The notes: a model not told the origin generated them from the sequence alone. DNA of 33,057 nucleotides from Alistipes sp. (GCA_017559615.1 JAFYRB010000107.1:1-33057); one strand, 5' to 3'. Positions 7,982 through 15,494 are shown, numbered from the stretch's first letter. Program-made: numbers and translations.

Positions 7982-8464
7982 ATGATAAGCATTATCGTTG
8001 CAATAGCCCAGAATGGCACTATCGGCGACAAGAACTCTCTCTTGTGGCACATTAAGGAGGATATGCGCTTCTTCCGCACCACCACCTCGGGACACCCCGT
8101 GATTATGGGTCGCAAAACTTTCGAGTCACTCGGCTCGAAGCCACTGCCAAAGCGCAAGAATATCGTTATTACACGCTCCGACGTGGAGTTTGAAGGTGCT
8201 TTCGTGGCTCACTCTTTGGAGGAGGCTATCGCACTTGCCGAAGGTGATGAGGAGATTTTCATTATGGGTGGTGCGCAGATTTATAAGCAGGCTCTTGATG
8301 TTGCGGATAGAATGTATATCACACGTGTAGAGCGTGATTATGAGGGAGATACGGCGTTTCCGGAGATAGATTACAGTAAGTGGACTTTGGTTAAGGAGGA
8401 GCGTTTCGAGCGTGGCGAGGAGTACGAATCGCCATTTGCCTTTTTGGTCTACGATAGAAAATAG
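7982..8464 (+). CDS. folA: dihydrofolate reductase
   Basis: FolA reduces dihydrofolate to tetrahydrofolate with NADPH. The 160-residue product shows the family pattern: ISIIVAIAQNGTIG at 2-15, LLWHIKEDMRFF with Trp22 and the catalytic acid Asp27, VIMGRKTFESL near 40-50 for NADPH binding, and FIMGGAQIYKQAL with the conserved Gly-Gly pair. It lies 10 bases after thyA, the standard functional pair, and is followed by a strong terminator. It ends the chain of genes that begins with DUF4290. Confidence 0.97.
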   Translation: MISIIVAIAQNGTIGDKNSLLWHIKEDMRFFRTTTSGHPVIMGRKTFESLGSKPLPKRKNIVITRSDVEFEGAFVAHSLEEAIALAEGDEEIFIMGGAQIYKQALDVADRMYITRVERDYEGDTAFPEIDYSKWTLVKEERFERGEEYESPFAFLVYDRK

Positions 8465-8484
8465 TAGTCATATTAATAATTAGG

Positions 8485-8522
8485 TCGTCTCTTGTGGTTG
8501 TGCAAGGGACGATTTTTTGTTT
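8485..8522 (+). terminator. intrinsic terminator after folA
   Basis: A 10-bp stem TCGTCTCTTG (8485-8494) with CAAGGGACGA (8503-8512), one U-G pair, loop TGGTTGTG, followed by TTTTTTGTTTT. Confidence 0.92.
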
Positions 8523-8958
8523 TATACGAACAATGTCCCTAGGGGTGTTGTCTGATTGGAAAATATTTTTTAATTTTGTGATGCTATTGGATAAATAGCG
8601 ACATATTCGGTGTTTTCGCACTGTCCTTAATCGAAAATGTGGAAGTTTTCAATGCAAGAGGACATAACGAACAGCACTCATTTCTTGTATAGCTATGTGG
8701 CTGTACGCTTATTGCGTACCTACCCCATACTATCCAGGTGTGGGGCATTGTATCGTTTATTCTTGCATAGGTCTTTCCACAGCCTTCGATTAGATAGACG
8801 AAATCAACTCCACACTTTCTGTTTTTATATACCACTATAATGGATATGTGAAATCGAGAATTTAGTGTCAACTTAAAGCGATGTTAAGATAATTATTAAA
8901 TATGGAGTAAGCTGAAAATCCTTAAAAGAGTAAGCGAATAATAAAATATTACACTACT
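8523..8958. other. non-coding AT-rich region with an orphan promoter and two hairpins
   Basis: No convincing gene in about 435 bases. A perfect -7 box TAATTTTG (8571-8578) with GTTG 20 bases upstream points into the region. About 120 bases downstream lie two adjacent hairpins: GTACGC/GCGTAC (8703-8708 with 8714-8719) and CCCCATAC/GTGTGGGG (8723-8730 with 8738-8745, one wobble). A small RNA is possible. The base composition is more AT-rich than the folate genes and marks the start of the accessory patch. Confidence 0.45.
8547..8578 (+). promoter_or_regulatory. orphan Bacteroidales-type promoter
   Basis: GTTG at 8547-8550, 20-base spacer, perfect TAATTTTG at 8571-8578. No gene begins within 350 bases downstream on this strand. 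Confidence 0.5.
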
Positions 8959-9174
8959 ATGGGATATAGTCCAAAGACAAAAGCTGATTGCGACAGATGG
9001 ATTTCTACCGCAGAAAGTAATCTTTTAACAGCTAAAGCTACTTATGAGAGAATTAAGGCAGGTTATCCTGTGAATTATAGTAAGCAGGCTGTAGCGGATG
9101 CAAAAATTAAAGTTGAAAACGCAAAAGCAGAATTAGCAAAATATAAAGCTCTACGCAAGACATTGAAAGAGTAA
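8959..9174 (+). CDS. small coiled-coil protein, unknown function
   Basis: A 71-residue hydrophilic protein, not recognised. It begins MGYSPKTKADCDRW and then is almost all helix-forming, rich in Ala, Lys and Glu, with heptad-like spacing, ending in KALRKTLKE; a short helical hairpin or coiled coil is likely. No signal peptide or membrane segment. The gene is AT-rich compared with the core genes around it. The TAA stop shares its last base with the ATG of the next gene (TAATG), so the pair is probably translated together. I see no perfect TAnnTTTG box immediately upstream. Accessory or phage-related origin is suggested by base composition and by the repressor and terminase genes just downstream. 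Confidence 0.65.
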   Translation: MGYSPKTKADCDRWISTAESNLLTAKATYERIKAGYPVNYSKQAVADAKIKVENAKAELAKYKALRKTLKE

Positions 9175-9689
9175 TGTCTCAAATCGATGCACAATGCGGA
9201 GATGATAAGATAAGATGGGACTACTACAATGGAGAGGAAGTATGTAGTAAATTCACTTTCAGAGAGTGGCATCTAATAGCAAGTGATATTGATACCGATG
9301 AAGAGTGGAAAAACTTTTTGTCCGAATATAATAACTTTGCAGAGTGCTACATATTAAAAACCTCTGCGGATAATTCCAGTATCGGATTTGTCTATCTGTA
9401 TAAAGAGTCTCAAATCAACAAGATTGTCTCTATTCACGGTGGAGGCTGGGGTAGGTCAATGTCTCTATCTCGCCTCTATTTCCGTGGAATGATATTAATG
9501 ATTGAAACTCTACTTGCAAAGGGTTACAAGGTGCGTACTTGTTGCAACATTGATAATAATAATGCTTTTTGTTTTTTGCGTGGAGTTGGATTTGTTAAGT
9601 ATTGCACAACCAATACAAGAAACTATATGTGGATAAATGAAAAGCGGCTTAAAAATAGCAGGATATACAAATATTTAAATCGTTTATAA
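9174..9689 (+). CDS. GNAT-like acetyltransferase, putative
   Basis: A 171-residue protein that looks like a GNAT-fold N-acyltransferase. A central strand SSIGFVYLY is followed after a turn by a helix-rich segment with RSMSLSRLYFRGM, and then by VRTCCNIDNNNAFCFLRGVGF, which resembles the C-terminal GNAT pattern (Asn, Ala, then a helix, then GF). The acetyl-CoA pyrophosphate loop is not a clean Q/RxxGxG/A, although GGGWGRS lies near the right place, so activity is uncertain. Substrate unknown. AT-rich, seven Cys residues, one-base overlap with the coiled-coil gene; likely a two-gene cassette. A strong hairpin 73 bases later separates it from the convergent repressor gene. Confidence 0.6.
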   Translation: MSQIDAQCGDDKIRWDYYNGEEVCSKFTFREWHLIASDIDTDEEWKNFLSEYNNFAECYILKTSADNSSIGFVYLYKESQINKIVSIHGGGWGRSMSLSRLYFRGMILMIETLLAKGYKVRTCCNIDNNNAFCFLRGVGFVKYCTTNTRNYMWINEKRLKNSRIYKYLNRL

Positions 9690-9762
9690 TTTAGACGTCG
9701 TACTTTACCCAATAGAAAGCGCAAGTGAATATGTAGATTTGGTATATCTACGTAACAGAAAT

Positions 9763-9792
9763 AAGGGTGTCCAACTTCTGCTGGACACCCTT
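9763..9792. terminator. perfect 11-bp hairpin between convergent genes
   Basis: AAGGGTGTCCA (9763-9773) pairs perfectly with TGGACACCCTT (9782-9792), loop ACTTCTGC. Flanks are only weakly T-rich on either strand. The same stem, extended to 14 bp, occurs at 32412-32443, so this is a recurring element. Confidence 0.75.
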
Positions 9793-9813
9793 AATCATTA
9801 TATTGCCGATGGG

Positions 9814-10494
9814 TTAACCTATCGTGTGCATTCGTACCGAAGCCTTGATAAGTGCTATCGCGCGGATGCGGCTAATCTCAATATCCTTATCTGCGTGGTG
9901 CTGATTCTGGCTCACAAGGCGCACGTGGCCCTCAAGCTCCGACTTCTGAACATACTTAACTGTGATGTACTCCTCGCCATCCATATCTATCGAGAGCAGG
10001 TACATATCGCCCCAAAAGACATCGCGCACATCACGAAGCTGCTTATAGAGGATGATGTCGCCACTCTTAAGCAGCGGATACATCGAATCACCAACGACAT
10101 ATATCGCGCCATCGCACTTCGGAAGGTTTGGGATGTGGATGTAGTTCACAGGCTCCAACTTCGACTCCTCAGCAAAGAGGGGAGTGAGTCCCGCAGTACC
10201 CTCAATCGAGTAGAGAGGTACGCTCTGGAGTGGCAACGAGCGGTCGGTGCGGTGGGTGTAGGGTGTAAAATCGGGCTCGGCGTTAAACATTTTACCTTTG
10301 CCCTCCTCTATCCACTCTGGGTTTACGTTAAAATCTTGAACAAGGATATTCTTGTTACGTGTCGATAGTCCAGCCTTGCCCGTTTCAATCATCGAAAGTG
10401 CTGCCTTTCCGATGCCAAGATGCTGAGCTAATTGCTCTTGCGTCATATTTAGCTGCTTGCGTATAAGTCTTAATCGCTGTCCAATCGTCTCCAT
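9814..10494 (-). CDS. phage-type CI/LexA-like repressor (XRE helix-turn-helix plus S24 peptidase)
   Basis: A 226-residue repressor. Residues 4-60 are an XRE-type helix-turn-helix (IGQRLRLIRKQLNMTQEQLA, then IGKAALSMIETG). Residues 90-215 are a LexA/CI-type S24 domain with nucleophile Ser137 in GDSM, Lys180 in EYITVKYV as the general base, and a candidate Ala101-Gly102 self-cleavage site in GTAGLTP. Such proteins hold phage genes silent and cut themselves when RecA is activated by DNA damage. It is transcribed divergently from the small gene and terminase at 10644-12386, the usual arrangement for a repressor and the genes it controls; the 149-base gap between them holds palindromes that may be operators. 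The catalytic residues look intact. Confidence 0.9.
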   Translation of the reverse strand: METIGQRLRLIRKQLNMTQEQLAQHLGIGKAALSMIETGKAGLSTRNKNILVQDFNVNPEWIEEGKGKMFNAEPDFTPYTHRTDRSLPLQSVPLYSIEGTAGLTPLFAEESKLEPVNYIHIPNLPKCDGAIYVVGDSMYPLLKSGDIILYKQLRDVRDVFWGDMYLLSIDMDGEEYITVKYVQKSELEGHVRLVSQNQHHADKDIEISRIRAIALIKASVRMHTIG

Positions 10495-10643
10495 ATAAGA
10501 AAATATTATATTAAAAATTTGTACAAAATACTTGACAAGATAAATATTTGAACGTATCTTTGTAGTGCAAAGTTAAGCAATTTATTTTAAAATTGCAAGC
10601 AACGGAGCAAAAAATTTAATTAATAAACCCTAATTAATCAGTT
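10495..10643. promoter_or_regulatory. divergent control region of the repressor and terminase genes
   Basis: CTTG at 10531-10534, 20-base spacer and a perfect -7 box TATCTTTG at 10555-10562 form a promoter for the plus-strand genes. A 10-bp palindrome TTTGTACAAA lies just upstream at 10518-10527, and an inverted repeat GCAATTT/AAATTGC (10577-10583 with 10590-10596) lies just downstream of the expected start. Either could be a repressor operator; the second could also form an RNA hairpin. Confidence 0.6.
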
Positions 10644-10931
10644 ATGTACGAATTTTCAGATGATGTTTACCTTGAGGTTGCCGAGCGCCTGATGCAGGCC
10701 ATCGGGCGCAAAGAGTTCTTCAGTGGGGCGGTGACCTACTACGATGACGAGGTGTGTTGTAGGTTAAAAATTAGTGCGGTGGTGCATCGAACCAAAAGGA
10801 GTGGTGACGAGCCACAGAGCAGTGTCGAGGCAAGAGTTGTACCCGTTTGGTGGGAGATGTCGACAACCATCGGCAATGAGGAGGTCGTGAACGACTTTTC
10901 GTTTCGTGAGATGATGGCTTTAATATCGTAG
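10644..10931 (+). CDS. small conserved-looking protein upstream of terminase, unknown function
   Basis: A 95-residue protein, not assignable to a function. It begins MYEFSDDVYLEVAERLM, has a probable beta sheet in the middle (SGAVTYYD, CRLKISAVVH), then VVPVWWEMSTT and a C-terminal NDFSFREMMALIS. The layout, one helix, four or five strands, one helix, suggests a small compact alpha-beta domain. It sits under the repressor-controlled promoter and only three bases before the terminase gene, so the two are co-transcribed. The position is where a phage small terminase subunit could be, but it shows no helix-turn-helix typical of those, so I do not call it that. Confidence 0.7.
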   Translation: MYEFSDDVYLEVAERLMQAIGRKEFFSGAVTYYDDEVCCRLKISAVVHRTKRSGDEPQSSVEARVVPVWWEMSTTIGNEEVVNDFSFREMMALIS

Positions 10932-10934
10932 CGT

Positions 10935-12386
10935 ATGGAGAGATGTGTTGTTGGAGAGGTGTGTGGCAGGGAGTCGGCCACGCCCTCGTTTGAGGAGTTT
11001 GCATTAGAGGTGTATCCCTTCTTGGATATGACTCCATTTCATCGCACCTATTATGCTGTGCTTCAGGCATATGCCGAGGGGCGTATTCGTAAGTTGATAG
11101 TCTCGATGCCGCCGCAGCACGGCAAGAGTGTAGGTGCTACGACGTTGCTGCCCGCCTATATGCTTGGCCTCGACCCCGATATGCGTATTGCTATTGCCTC
11201 CTACTCGGGAACGCTGGCCTCGAAGTTCAACCGCCGTGTGCAGCGTATCTTGGAGTCAAAGGAGTATGGCGAGATATTCCCCGATACCACGATTAAGTGT
11301 GGCACGAAGCCCTCGGGTTATATCCGCACGTCGGACGAGGTGGAGATTATAGGGCGCAAGGGCGAACTTATCAGCGTTGGCCGTGAGGGCTCGCTGACGG
11401 GAAATCGTGTAGATTGCTTTATCCTCGATGATCTCTATAAGGATGCTATGGAGGCGCAGTCGCCCGTTGTGAGGGAGAACTGCTGGGAGTGGTATACCTC
11501 GGTGGTGCGCACACGTATGCACAACGCCTCGCGTGAGCTGATAGTCTTCACACGCTGGCACGAGGAGGATCTCATCGGCCGACTTTGCCGTACGGAGCCT
11601 TGTCGCGTTATGACCTCGATGGCAGATATTGATGCGGTGGGCAAGGATGAGTGGTTGATATTGAATTTCGAGGCGCTGAAGGCGTCACCACCTACGGAGC
11701 TTGACCCGCGCGCCGAGGGCGAGGCTCTATGGCCCGAGCAGCAGAGTGCAGAGTTGTTGCTCTTGAAGCGTCGCCTCGATGCTGTGCGTTTCGAGACTAT
11801 GTATCAGGGCCGTCCCACAACGCGCGAGGGACTTCTGTATGGCGATGGCTTTAGGGAGTATGCCGAGCTTCCGCGCGATGTTGTCACGCGGGCAAGCTAC
11901 ACCGATACGGCAGATACGGGTAGCGACTACCTCTGCTCGATAGCCTATGTTGTGGATATGGATGGTGTGATATACGTTACAGATGTGGTCTACTCGCAGG
12001 AGGCGATGGAGGTTACGGAGAGGCTTGTGGCGGAGATGTTGGAGCGCTCGGCAACGCGCGTAGCCTATGTTGAGAGTAATAATGGTGGTCGAGGCTTTGC
12101 CCGTGCGCTGCAACGTCTGGTGCCGAGGGTGCGTGTAGAGTGGTTCCACCAGAGTGGTAACAAAGAGGCGCGAATACTCTCGAATTCGGCGACGGTGCTT
12201 CATAATATCCGTATGCCACAGGGGTGGCAGCAGCGATGGCCCGAGTTCTACGAGCATCTTGTCACCTATCGCCGCCTGTTTCGTGCTAACCGCCACGATG
12301 ATGCTGCCGATGCCCTTACGGGAGTTGTCGAGAGAGAGATAACCTCGGCGCAGGGTGGTGGCTGGCAACGTGCGAAGTTTATATAA
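10935..12386 (+). CDS. phage terminase large subunit, apparently complete
   Basis: A 483-residue TerL, the motor and nuclease that packages phage DNA into capsids. ATPase part: Walker A-like PPQHGKS 59-65, Walker B CFILDD 161-166 (the catalytic acid position is Asp), coupling motif FTRWHE 205-210. Nuclease part: Asp324 and Asp327 in YTDTADTG, Glu380 in VAYVESNN, and the acidic cluster HDDAADAL at 454-461. Both halves look functional and the length is normal. There is no portal, capsid, protease or tail gene around it; glycerate kinase follows after 51 bases. The base composition is close to the host, suggesting long residence. It is either the remnant of a prophage or a co-opted cassette under the divergent repressor. 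Confidence 0.88.
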   Translation: MERCVVGEVCGRESATPSFEEFALEVYPFLDMTPFHRTYYAVLQAYAEGRIRKLIVSMPPQHGKSVGATTLLPAYMLGLDPDMRIAIASYSGTLASKFNRRVQRILESKEYGEIFPDTTIKCGTKPSGYIRTSDEVEIIGRKGELISVGREGSLTGNRVDCFILDDLYKDAMEAQSPVVRENCWEWYTSVVRTRMHNASRELIVFTRWHEEDLIGRLCRTEPCRVMTSMADIDAVGKDEWLILNFEALKASPPTELDPRAEGEALWPEQQSAELLLLKRRLDAVRFETMYQGRPTTREGLLYGDGFREYAELPRDVVTRASYTDTADTGSDYLCSIAYVVDMDGVIYVTDVVYSQEAMEVTERLVAEMLERSATRVAYVESNNGGRGFARALQRLVPRVRVEWFHQSGNKEARILSNSATVLHNIRMPQGWQQRWPEFYEHLVTYRRLFRANRHDDAADALTGVVEREITSAQGGGWQRAKFI

Positions 12387-12402
12387 TTCGCTGCGCTTGA
12401 CT

Positions 12403-12433
12403 ATTGATATTTGCCATATTTTTCTTAATTTTG
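12403..12433 (+). promoter_or_regulatory. promoter of glycerate kinase, giving a leaderless or nearly leaderless transcript
   Basis: ATTG at 12403-12406, 19-base spacer, perfect -7 box TAATTTTG at 12426-12433. Only four bases separate the box from the ATG at 12438. Confidence 0.7.
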
Positions 12434-12437
12434 GGGT

Positions 12438-13565
12438 ATGAAAAAGATTGTTGTGGCATTCGACTCGTTCAAAGGCTCGCTGACCTCGCGTGAGGCTGGC
12501 GAGGCCTTCGCTGCGGGCTATCGTGAGGTGGTATCCGATGCCGATATTCGCCTATTCCAAATCTCGGATGGTGGCGAGGGACTCTCGGAGGCTATCCACG
12601 CGGCTCTCGGTGGCGAGATTGTGGAGTGTCGTGTTGCGGACCCTCTGGGTAGAGATATCGTTGCAAGTTACGCCATCGTGGGTGGCGCTACGGCGGTGGT
12701 CTCGCTTGCCGCAGCATCAGGCTTAACGCTTCTCACGCCCGAGGAGCGTAATCCTCTCATTGCTACGACATTTGGAACGGGCGAACTTATCCTCGATGCC
12801 ATCGCTCGCGGATGCAGACGTATTATCGTAGGCCTTGGTGGTAGTGCCACGACGGATGGTGGTGCGGGGATGTTACGCGCTCTGGGTTATCGCTTCTATG
12901 ATGCGGAGGGCGAGGAGCTTACGGAGAGTATAGATATCCTTGAGCGTGCCGTATCGGTGTCGGATAGCGCGGTGAAAGGTGAGGTGCGTGATGTGGAGAT
13001 TGCCGTAGCCGTGGATGTAGATAATCCGCTATATGGCCAGCGTGGTGCCGCCTATGTCTTTGCGCCACAGAAGGGTGCTACGGCGGAGATGGTCGTGCGT
13101 CTTGACGATGCTCTGCGTCACTATGCCAAGTTGGGCGATGGCTATTGCGGTTATGAGGCCTCCGTTTCGGCGGGCGTAGGTGCTGCGGGAGGTGTGGGTT
13201 ATGCCTTTCGTGCCTTTATGGGTAGAGAGCTTACTTCGGGTATAGAGCTTCTCCTTGATATAATAGGCTTTGATGCAGCACTCTTGGATGCTATGTTGGT
13301 CGTTACGGGCGAGGGGCGTGTCGATGCGCAGACGCTGATGGGTAAGGCTCCTTCGGGGGTGCTGCGCCGTGCAACGAAGTATGGTGTAGATTGCATCGCG
13401 GTGGGTGGATGTGTCGAGATGTCGGAGGCGCTTAAGCAGAGCGATTTCAAGGCTATCTATGCCTCGATGCCAGAAACAATGTCTGTTGATGAGGCTATGC
13501 AGCCGTCGGTTGCTCGTGAGAATCTCCGTAGGGTGGGGCGTCTTGTGGCCGAAGGTGTGAAATAA
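12438..13565 (+). CDS. glycerate 2-kinase (GarK/GlxK family)
   Basis: A 375-residue glycerate kinase of the GarK/GlxK family, which phosphorylates D-glycerate to phosphoglycerate with ATP and feeds it into glycolysis. Family motifs: DSFKGSL at 9-15, SDGGEG at 43-48, GLGGSATTDGGAGM at 132-145, PLYGQRGAAYVFAPQKG in the middle, and TGEGRVDAQTLMGKAP near residue 290, the hallmark segment of the family. Length is typical. It has its own promoter placed so close to the ATG that the mRNA is probably leaderless. It converges on dciA with only three bases between stop codons and no visible terminator. The 2-kinase product (2-phosphoglycerate) is the family norm, not proven here. Confidence 0.94.
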   Translation: MKKIVVAFDSFKGSLTSREAGEAFAAGYREVVSDADIRLFQISDGGEGLSEAIHAALGGEIVECRVADPLGRDIVASYAIVGGATAVVSLAAASGLTLLTPEERNPLIATTFGTGELILDAIARGCRRIIVGLGGSATTDGGAGMLRALGYRFYDAEGEELTESIDILERAVSVSDSAVKGEVRDVEIAVAVDVDNPLYGQRGAAYVFAPQKGATAEMVVRLDDALRHYAKLGDGYCGYEASVSAGVGAAGGVGYAFRAFMGRELTSGIELLLDIIGFDAALLDAMLVVTGEGRVDAQTLMGKAPSGVLRRATKYGVDCIAVGGCVEMSEALKQSDFKAIYASMPETMSVDEAMQPSVARENLRRVGRLVAEGVK

Positions 13566-13568
13566 CGG

Positions 13569-13859
13569 CTATCGGATAATTATCGAGTTTACAATCTGCG
13601 CACCTGCGCGCTGGTTTAGGCGCACCATAAGCTCATCGCGGCGAAAGAATATCTCCTGACGTGCCACGCCCGAGGCGATACCTATATATAATATTCCACG
13701 CTCGTAGCGAAACTCCGTTGTTATTGCGGCGATATGCTCGCCCACAATCTCCCTCCAATATTGCGGTAACTTACCCTCGGCAATACGGCGTGCAACGTAG
13801 GGGCGCTCGAAGAACTCCCTCAAAATGTCACCTATAAGTTTTGGCTCGCTGCGTTTCAT
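13569..13859 (-). CDS. dciA: DciA/DUF721 family protein
   Basis: A 96-residue protein of the DUF721 family, which includes DciA, the ancestral loader or partner of the replicative helicase DnaB. The Bacteroidetes short form is recognisable: LIGDILREFFERP at the N-terminus, YWREIVGEHIAAIT in the middle, then alternating strands and a conserved RQEIFFRRDELM followed by the C-terminal segment AQIVNSIIIR. It overlaps the end of recF by four bases (ATGA), so the two are translated together. The recF-DUF721 neighbourhood is common in Bacteroidales. The helicase-loading role is known for relatives, inferred here. Confidence 0.85.
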   Translation of the reverse strand: MKRSEPKLIGDILREFFERPYVARRIAEGKLPQYWREIVGEHIAAITTEFRYERGILYIGIASGVARQEIFFRRDELMVRLNQRAGAQIVNSIIIR

Positions 13860-14947
13860 AGTGTTGTGGCGCTACCTTCGGCAATGTTGAATAGTTTGTA
13901 CTCGGCACCCGCATCGCCCAACGTGCGCTCCAAACGGTGCTTGTTGCAATCGGTGATGAATATCTGTCCGAACATATCCCCACCTACAAGACGTAGCAGA
14001 TGTGCCACGCGACGCATATCAAGCTTATCGAAGAGGTCATCCAATAGTAGTATGGGCTTCTCCTCGCAGTGCTGTGCAAGGAGTGTGTACTCGGCCAGTT
14101 TGAGGGCTATGAGGAAGGACTTCTGCTGTCCCTGTGAGCCGAACTTACGTAGTGGATAGTCTCCAATCGAGAATATGATATCGTCACGATGCGCACCTAC
14201 GGAGGTGTGCTCGTTAACAAAATCTCGCTGTCGTGATTGTAGGAGTAGCTCCATAAGAGGTGTCTCCTGCATCTCCGAGCGATACTCAATGCCAATCTTC
14301 TCGCGCTCCTCGGCAAGGATTCCGTAGTAATGCTCCACAAGTGGCTGCATCGCCGCGATAGTCTCCGTACGGCGTGCTACGATAGTCTCGGCAGCTGCCG
14401 AAAGCATCGAATCATAGATAAGAAGCATATCCTCCGCAGGGTTGGTTTTCAGGAGTTTATTGCGCTCCTGAAGCGTTGTGTTGTAGCGCATAAGGGCGTT
14501 GAGGTAGGTGCGGTCGGTCTGCGAGATAAACCTATTGATATATCTGCGTCGCTCCTCGGCAGAGTCGCTGATAAGTGCTGTATCGCCTGGCGACACAACA
14601 ACAATCGGAATGCCTCCAACGTGGTCCGAGAGCTTCTCATACTCCTTGCCATTGCGCTTTAGAGTCTTGCCACTACGGCGCGTATAGCCACACACAATCT
14701 GCTCCTGACGCTCGTCATCCCTAATGAAACGGCCGTCGATGATAAATCCCTCCTCGCCGTGACGTACGCTCTGCGTATCGGTGAGGGTGTGCATCGAGCG
14801 AGCCATCGAGAGGTAGTGGATGGCATCGAGGATGTTTGTCTTACCCGCGCCATTGTCGCCCACGAAGCAGTTTATGCCTTGCGATAGCGAGAGTTTCTCG
14901 TCGCGTATGTTTTTGAAGTTTATTATCGAAAGCGTATCTAAAATCAT
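13856..14947 (-). CDS. recF: DNA replication and repair protein RecF
   Basis: RecF is an SMC-like ATPase that directs RecA loading at single-strand gaps. The 363-residue product has Walker A GDNGAGKTN (30-38), an SMC-like head split by helical parts, the ABC-type signature region with KFGSQGQQKSFLIALKL, and Walker B ILLLDDLFDKLD followed by the D-loop. The start IINFKNIRDEKLSL matches the usual RecF beginning. It sits in a minus-strand unit: thioredoxin-like lipoprotein, one base gap, recF, four-base overlap, dciA. This tight packing means recF depends on the promoter of the lipoprotein gene. Confidence 0.95.
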   Translation of the reverse strand: MILDTLSIINFKNIRDEKLSLSQGINCFVGDNGAGKTNILDAIHYLSMARSMHTLTDTQSVRHGEEGFIIDGRFIRDDERQEQIVCGYTRRSGKTLKRNGKEYEKLSDHVGGIPIVVVSPGDTALISDSAEERRRYINRFISQTDRTYLNALMRYNTTLQERNKLLKTNPAEDMLLIYDSMLSAAAETIVARRTETIAAMQPLVEHYYGILAEEREKIGIEYRSEMQETPLMELLLQSRQRDFVNEHTSVGAHRDDIIFSIGDYPLRKFGSQGQQKSFLIALKLAEYTLLAQHCEEKPILLLDDLFDKLDMRRVAHLLRLVGGDMFGQIFITDCNKHRLERTLGDAGAEYKLFNIAEGSATTL

Positions 14948-14948
14948 A

Positions 14949-15482
14949 CTATAAAGTGGCGTATTCGTTAACTATTTTTGCAACATCACCAGTGGTGAAT
15001 TCATAGGTCATATATCTTACAACGTGTTGACTATCTATGAGATAGCATCGTGGCACGTACATCGTGGCATATTGATAATATACCGACTTCTCGGCATCCT
15101 CGGCCATATCAATGATGTAACCATTTTTGTTGCGATACTCCCTTAACTCCTCGGCATCGCCCTCGCGAGCTATGGCGATAATCTTTGGCAGCGAAACCCC
15201 GGCATCCAAACTCGCGTGAAGCTCATCTAAAAGTGCCTTGCAGTCGGGGCATAATGGCGAGAAGAGAATCAGTAGCGAAGGTTCCTCGTCGGGTAGTGTC
15301 AGTGTCTGATTATCAATAGATTGAATCTCAAACTGCGGTGCGACATCGCCCACCTTAACTATCGAGGTTTCATCATACGAAGGCAACTCCTCGGAGATGG
15401 TATCACACCCCATAAACCCAATGGCGCAGAGCATAGCAATGCACCATATCACCAACCTTGTATCTCTTACTCGTTCAACCAT
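14949..15482 (-). CDS. thioredoxin-like lipoprotein heading the recF operon
   Basis: A 177-residue TlpA/ResA-like lipoprotein. The signal peptide ends in the lipobox IGFMGC (Cys26). Residues 42-177 are a thioredoxin fold with the active-site pair Cys78-Pro-Asp-Cys81 and a cis-proline region at MYVPRCYLI, so it can act as a periplasmic thiol oxidoreductase; its partner is unknown. A start at 15482 is preferred: the upstream ATG at 15509 would place its codons across a perfect -7 box TATCTTTG (15494-15487 on the minus strand), and only four bases separate that box from the chosen ATG, so the mRNA is probably leaderless. It is followed by recF after one base, an unusual pairing of envelope redox and DNA repair. 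Confidence 0.85.
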   Translation of the reverse strand: MVERVRDTRLVIWCIAMLCAIGFMGCDTISEELPSYDETSIVKVGDVAPQFEIQSIDNQTLTLPDEEPSLLILFSPLCPDCKALLDELHASLDAGVSLPKIIAIAREGDAEELREYRNKNGYIIDMAEDAEKSVYYQYATMYVPRCYLIDSQHVVRYMTYEFTTGDVAKIVNEYATL

Positions 15483-15486
15483 ATTG

Positions 15487-15494
15487 CAAAGATA
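15487..15494 (-). promoter_or_regulatory. -7 box for the lipoprotein-recF-dciA operon
   Basis: A perfect TATCTTTG on the minus strand ends four bases before the ATG at 15482. No clear -33 TTTG is found at the usual distance. Confidence 0.6.

Noticed and set aside
8584..8871. 95-codon minus-strand frame in the non-coding stretch after folA
   Set aside because: No recognisable domain, odd residue make-up and no promoter on that strand; it covers the hairpin region, which fits RNA structure better.
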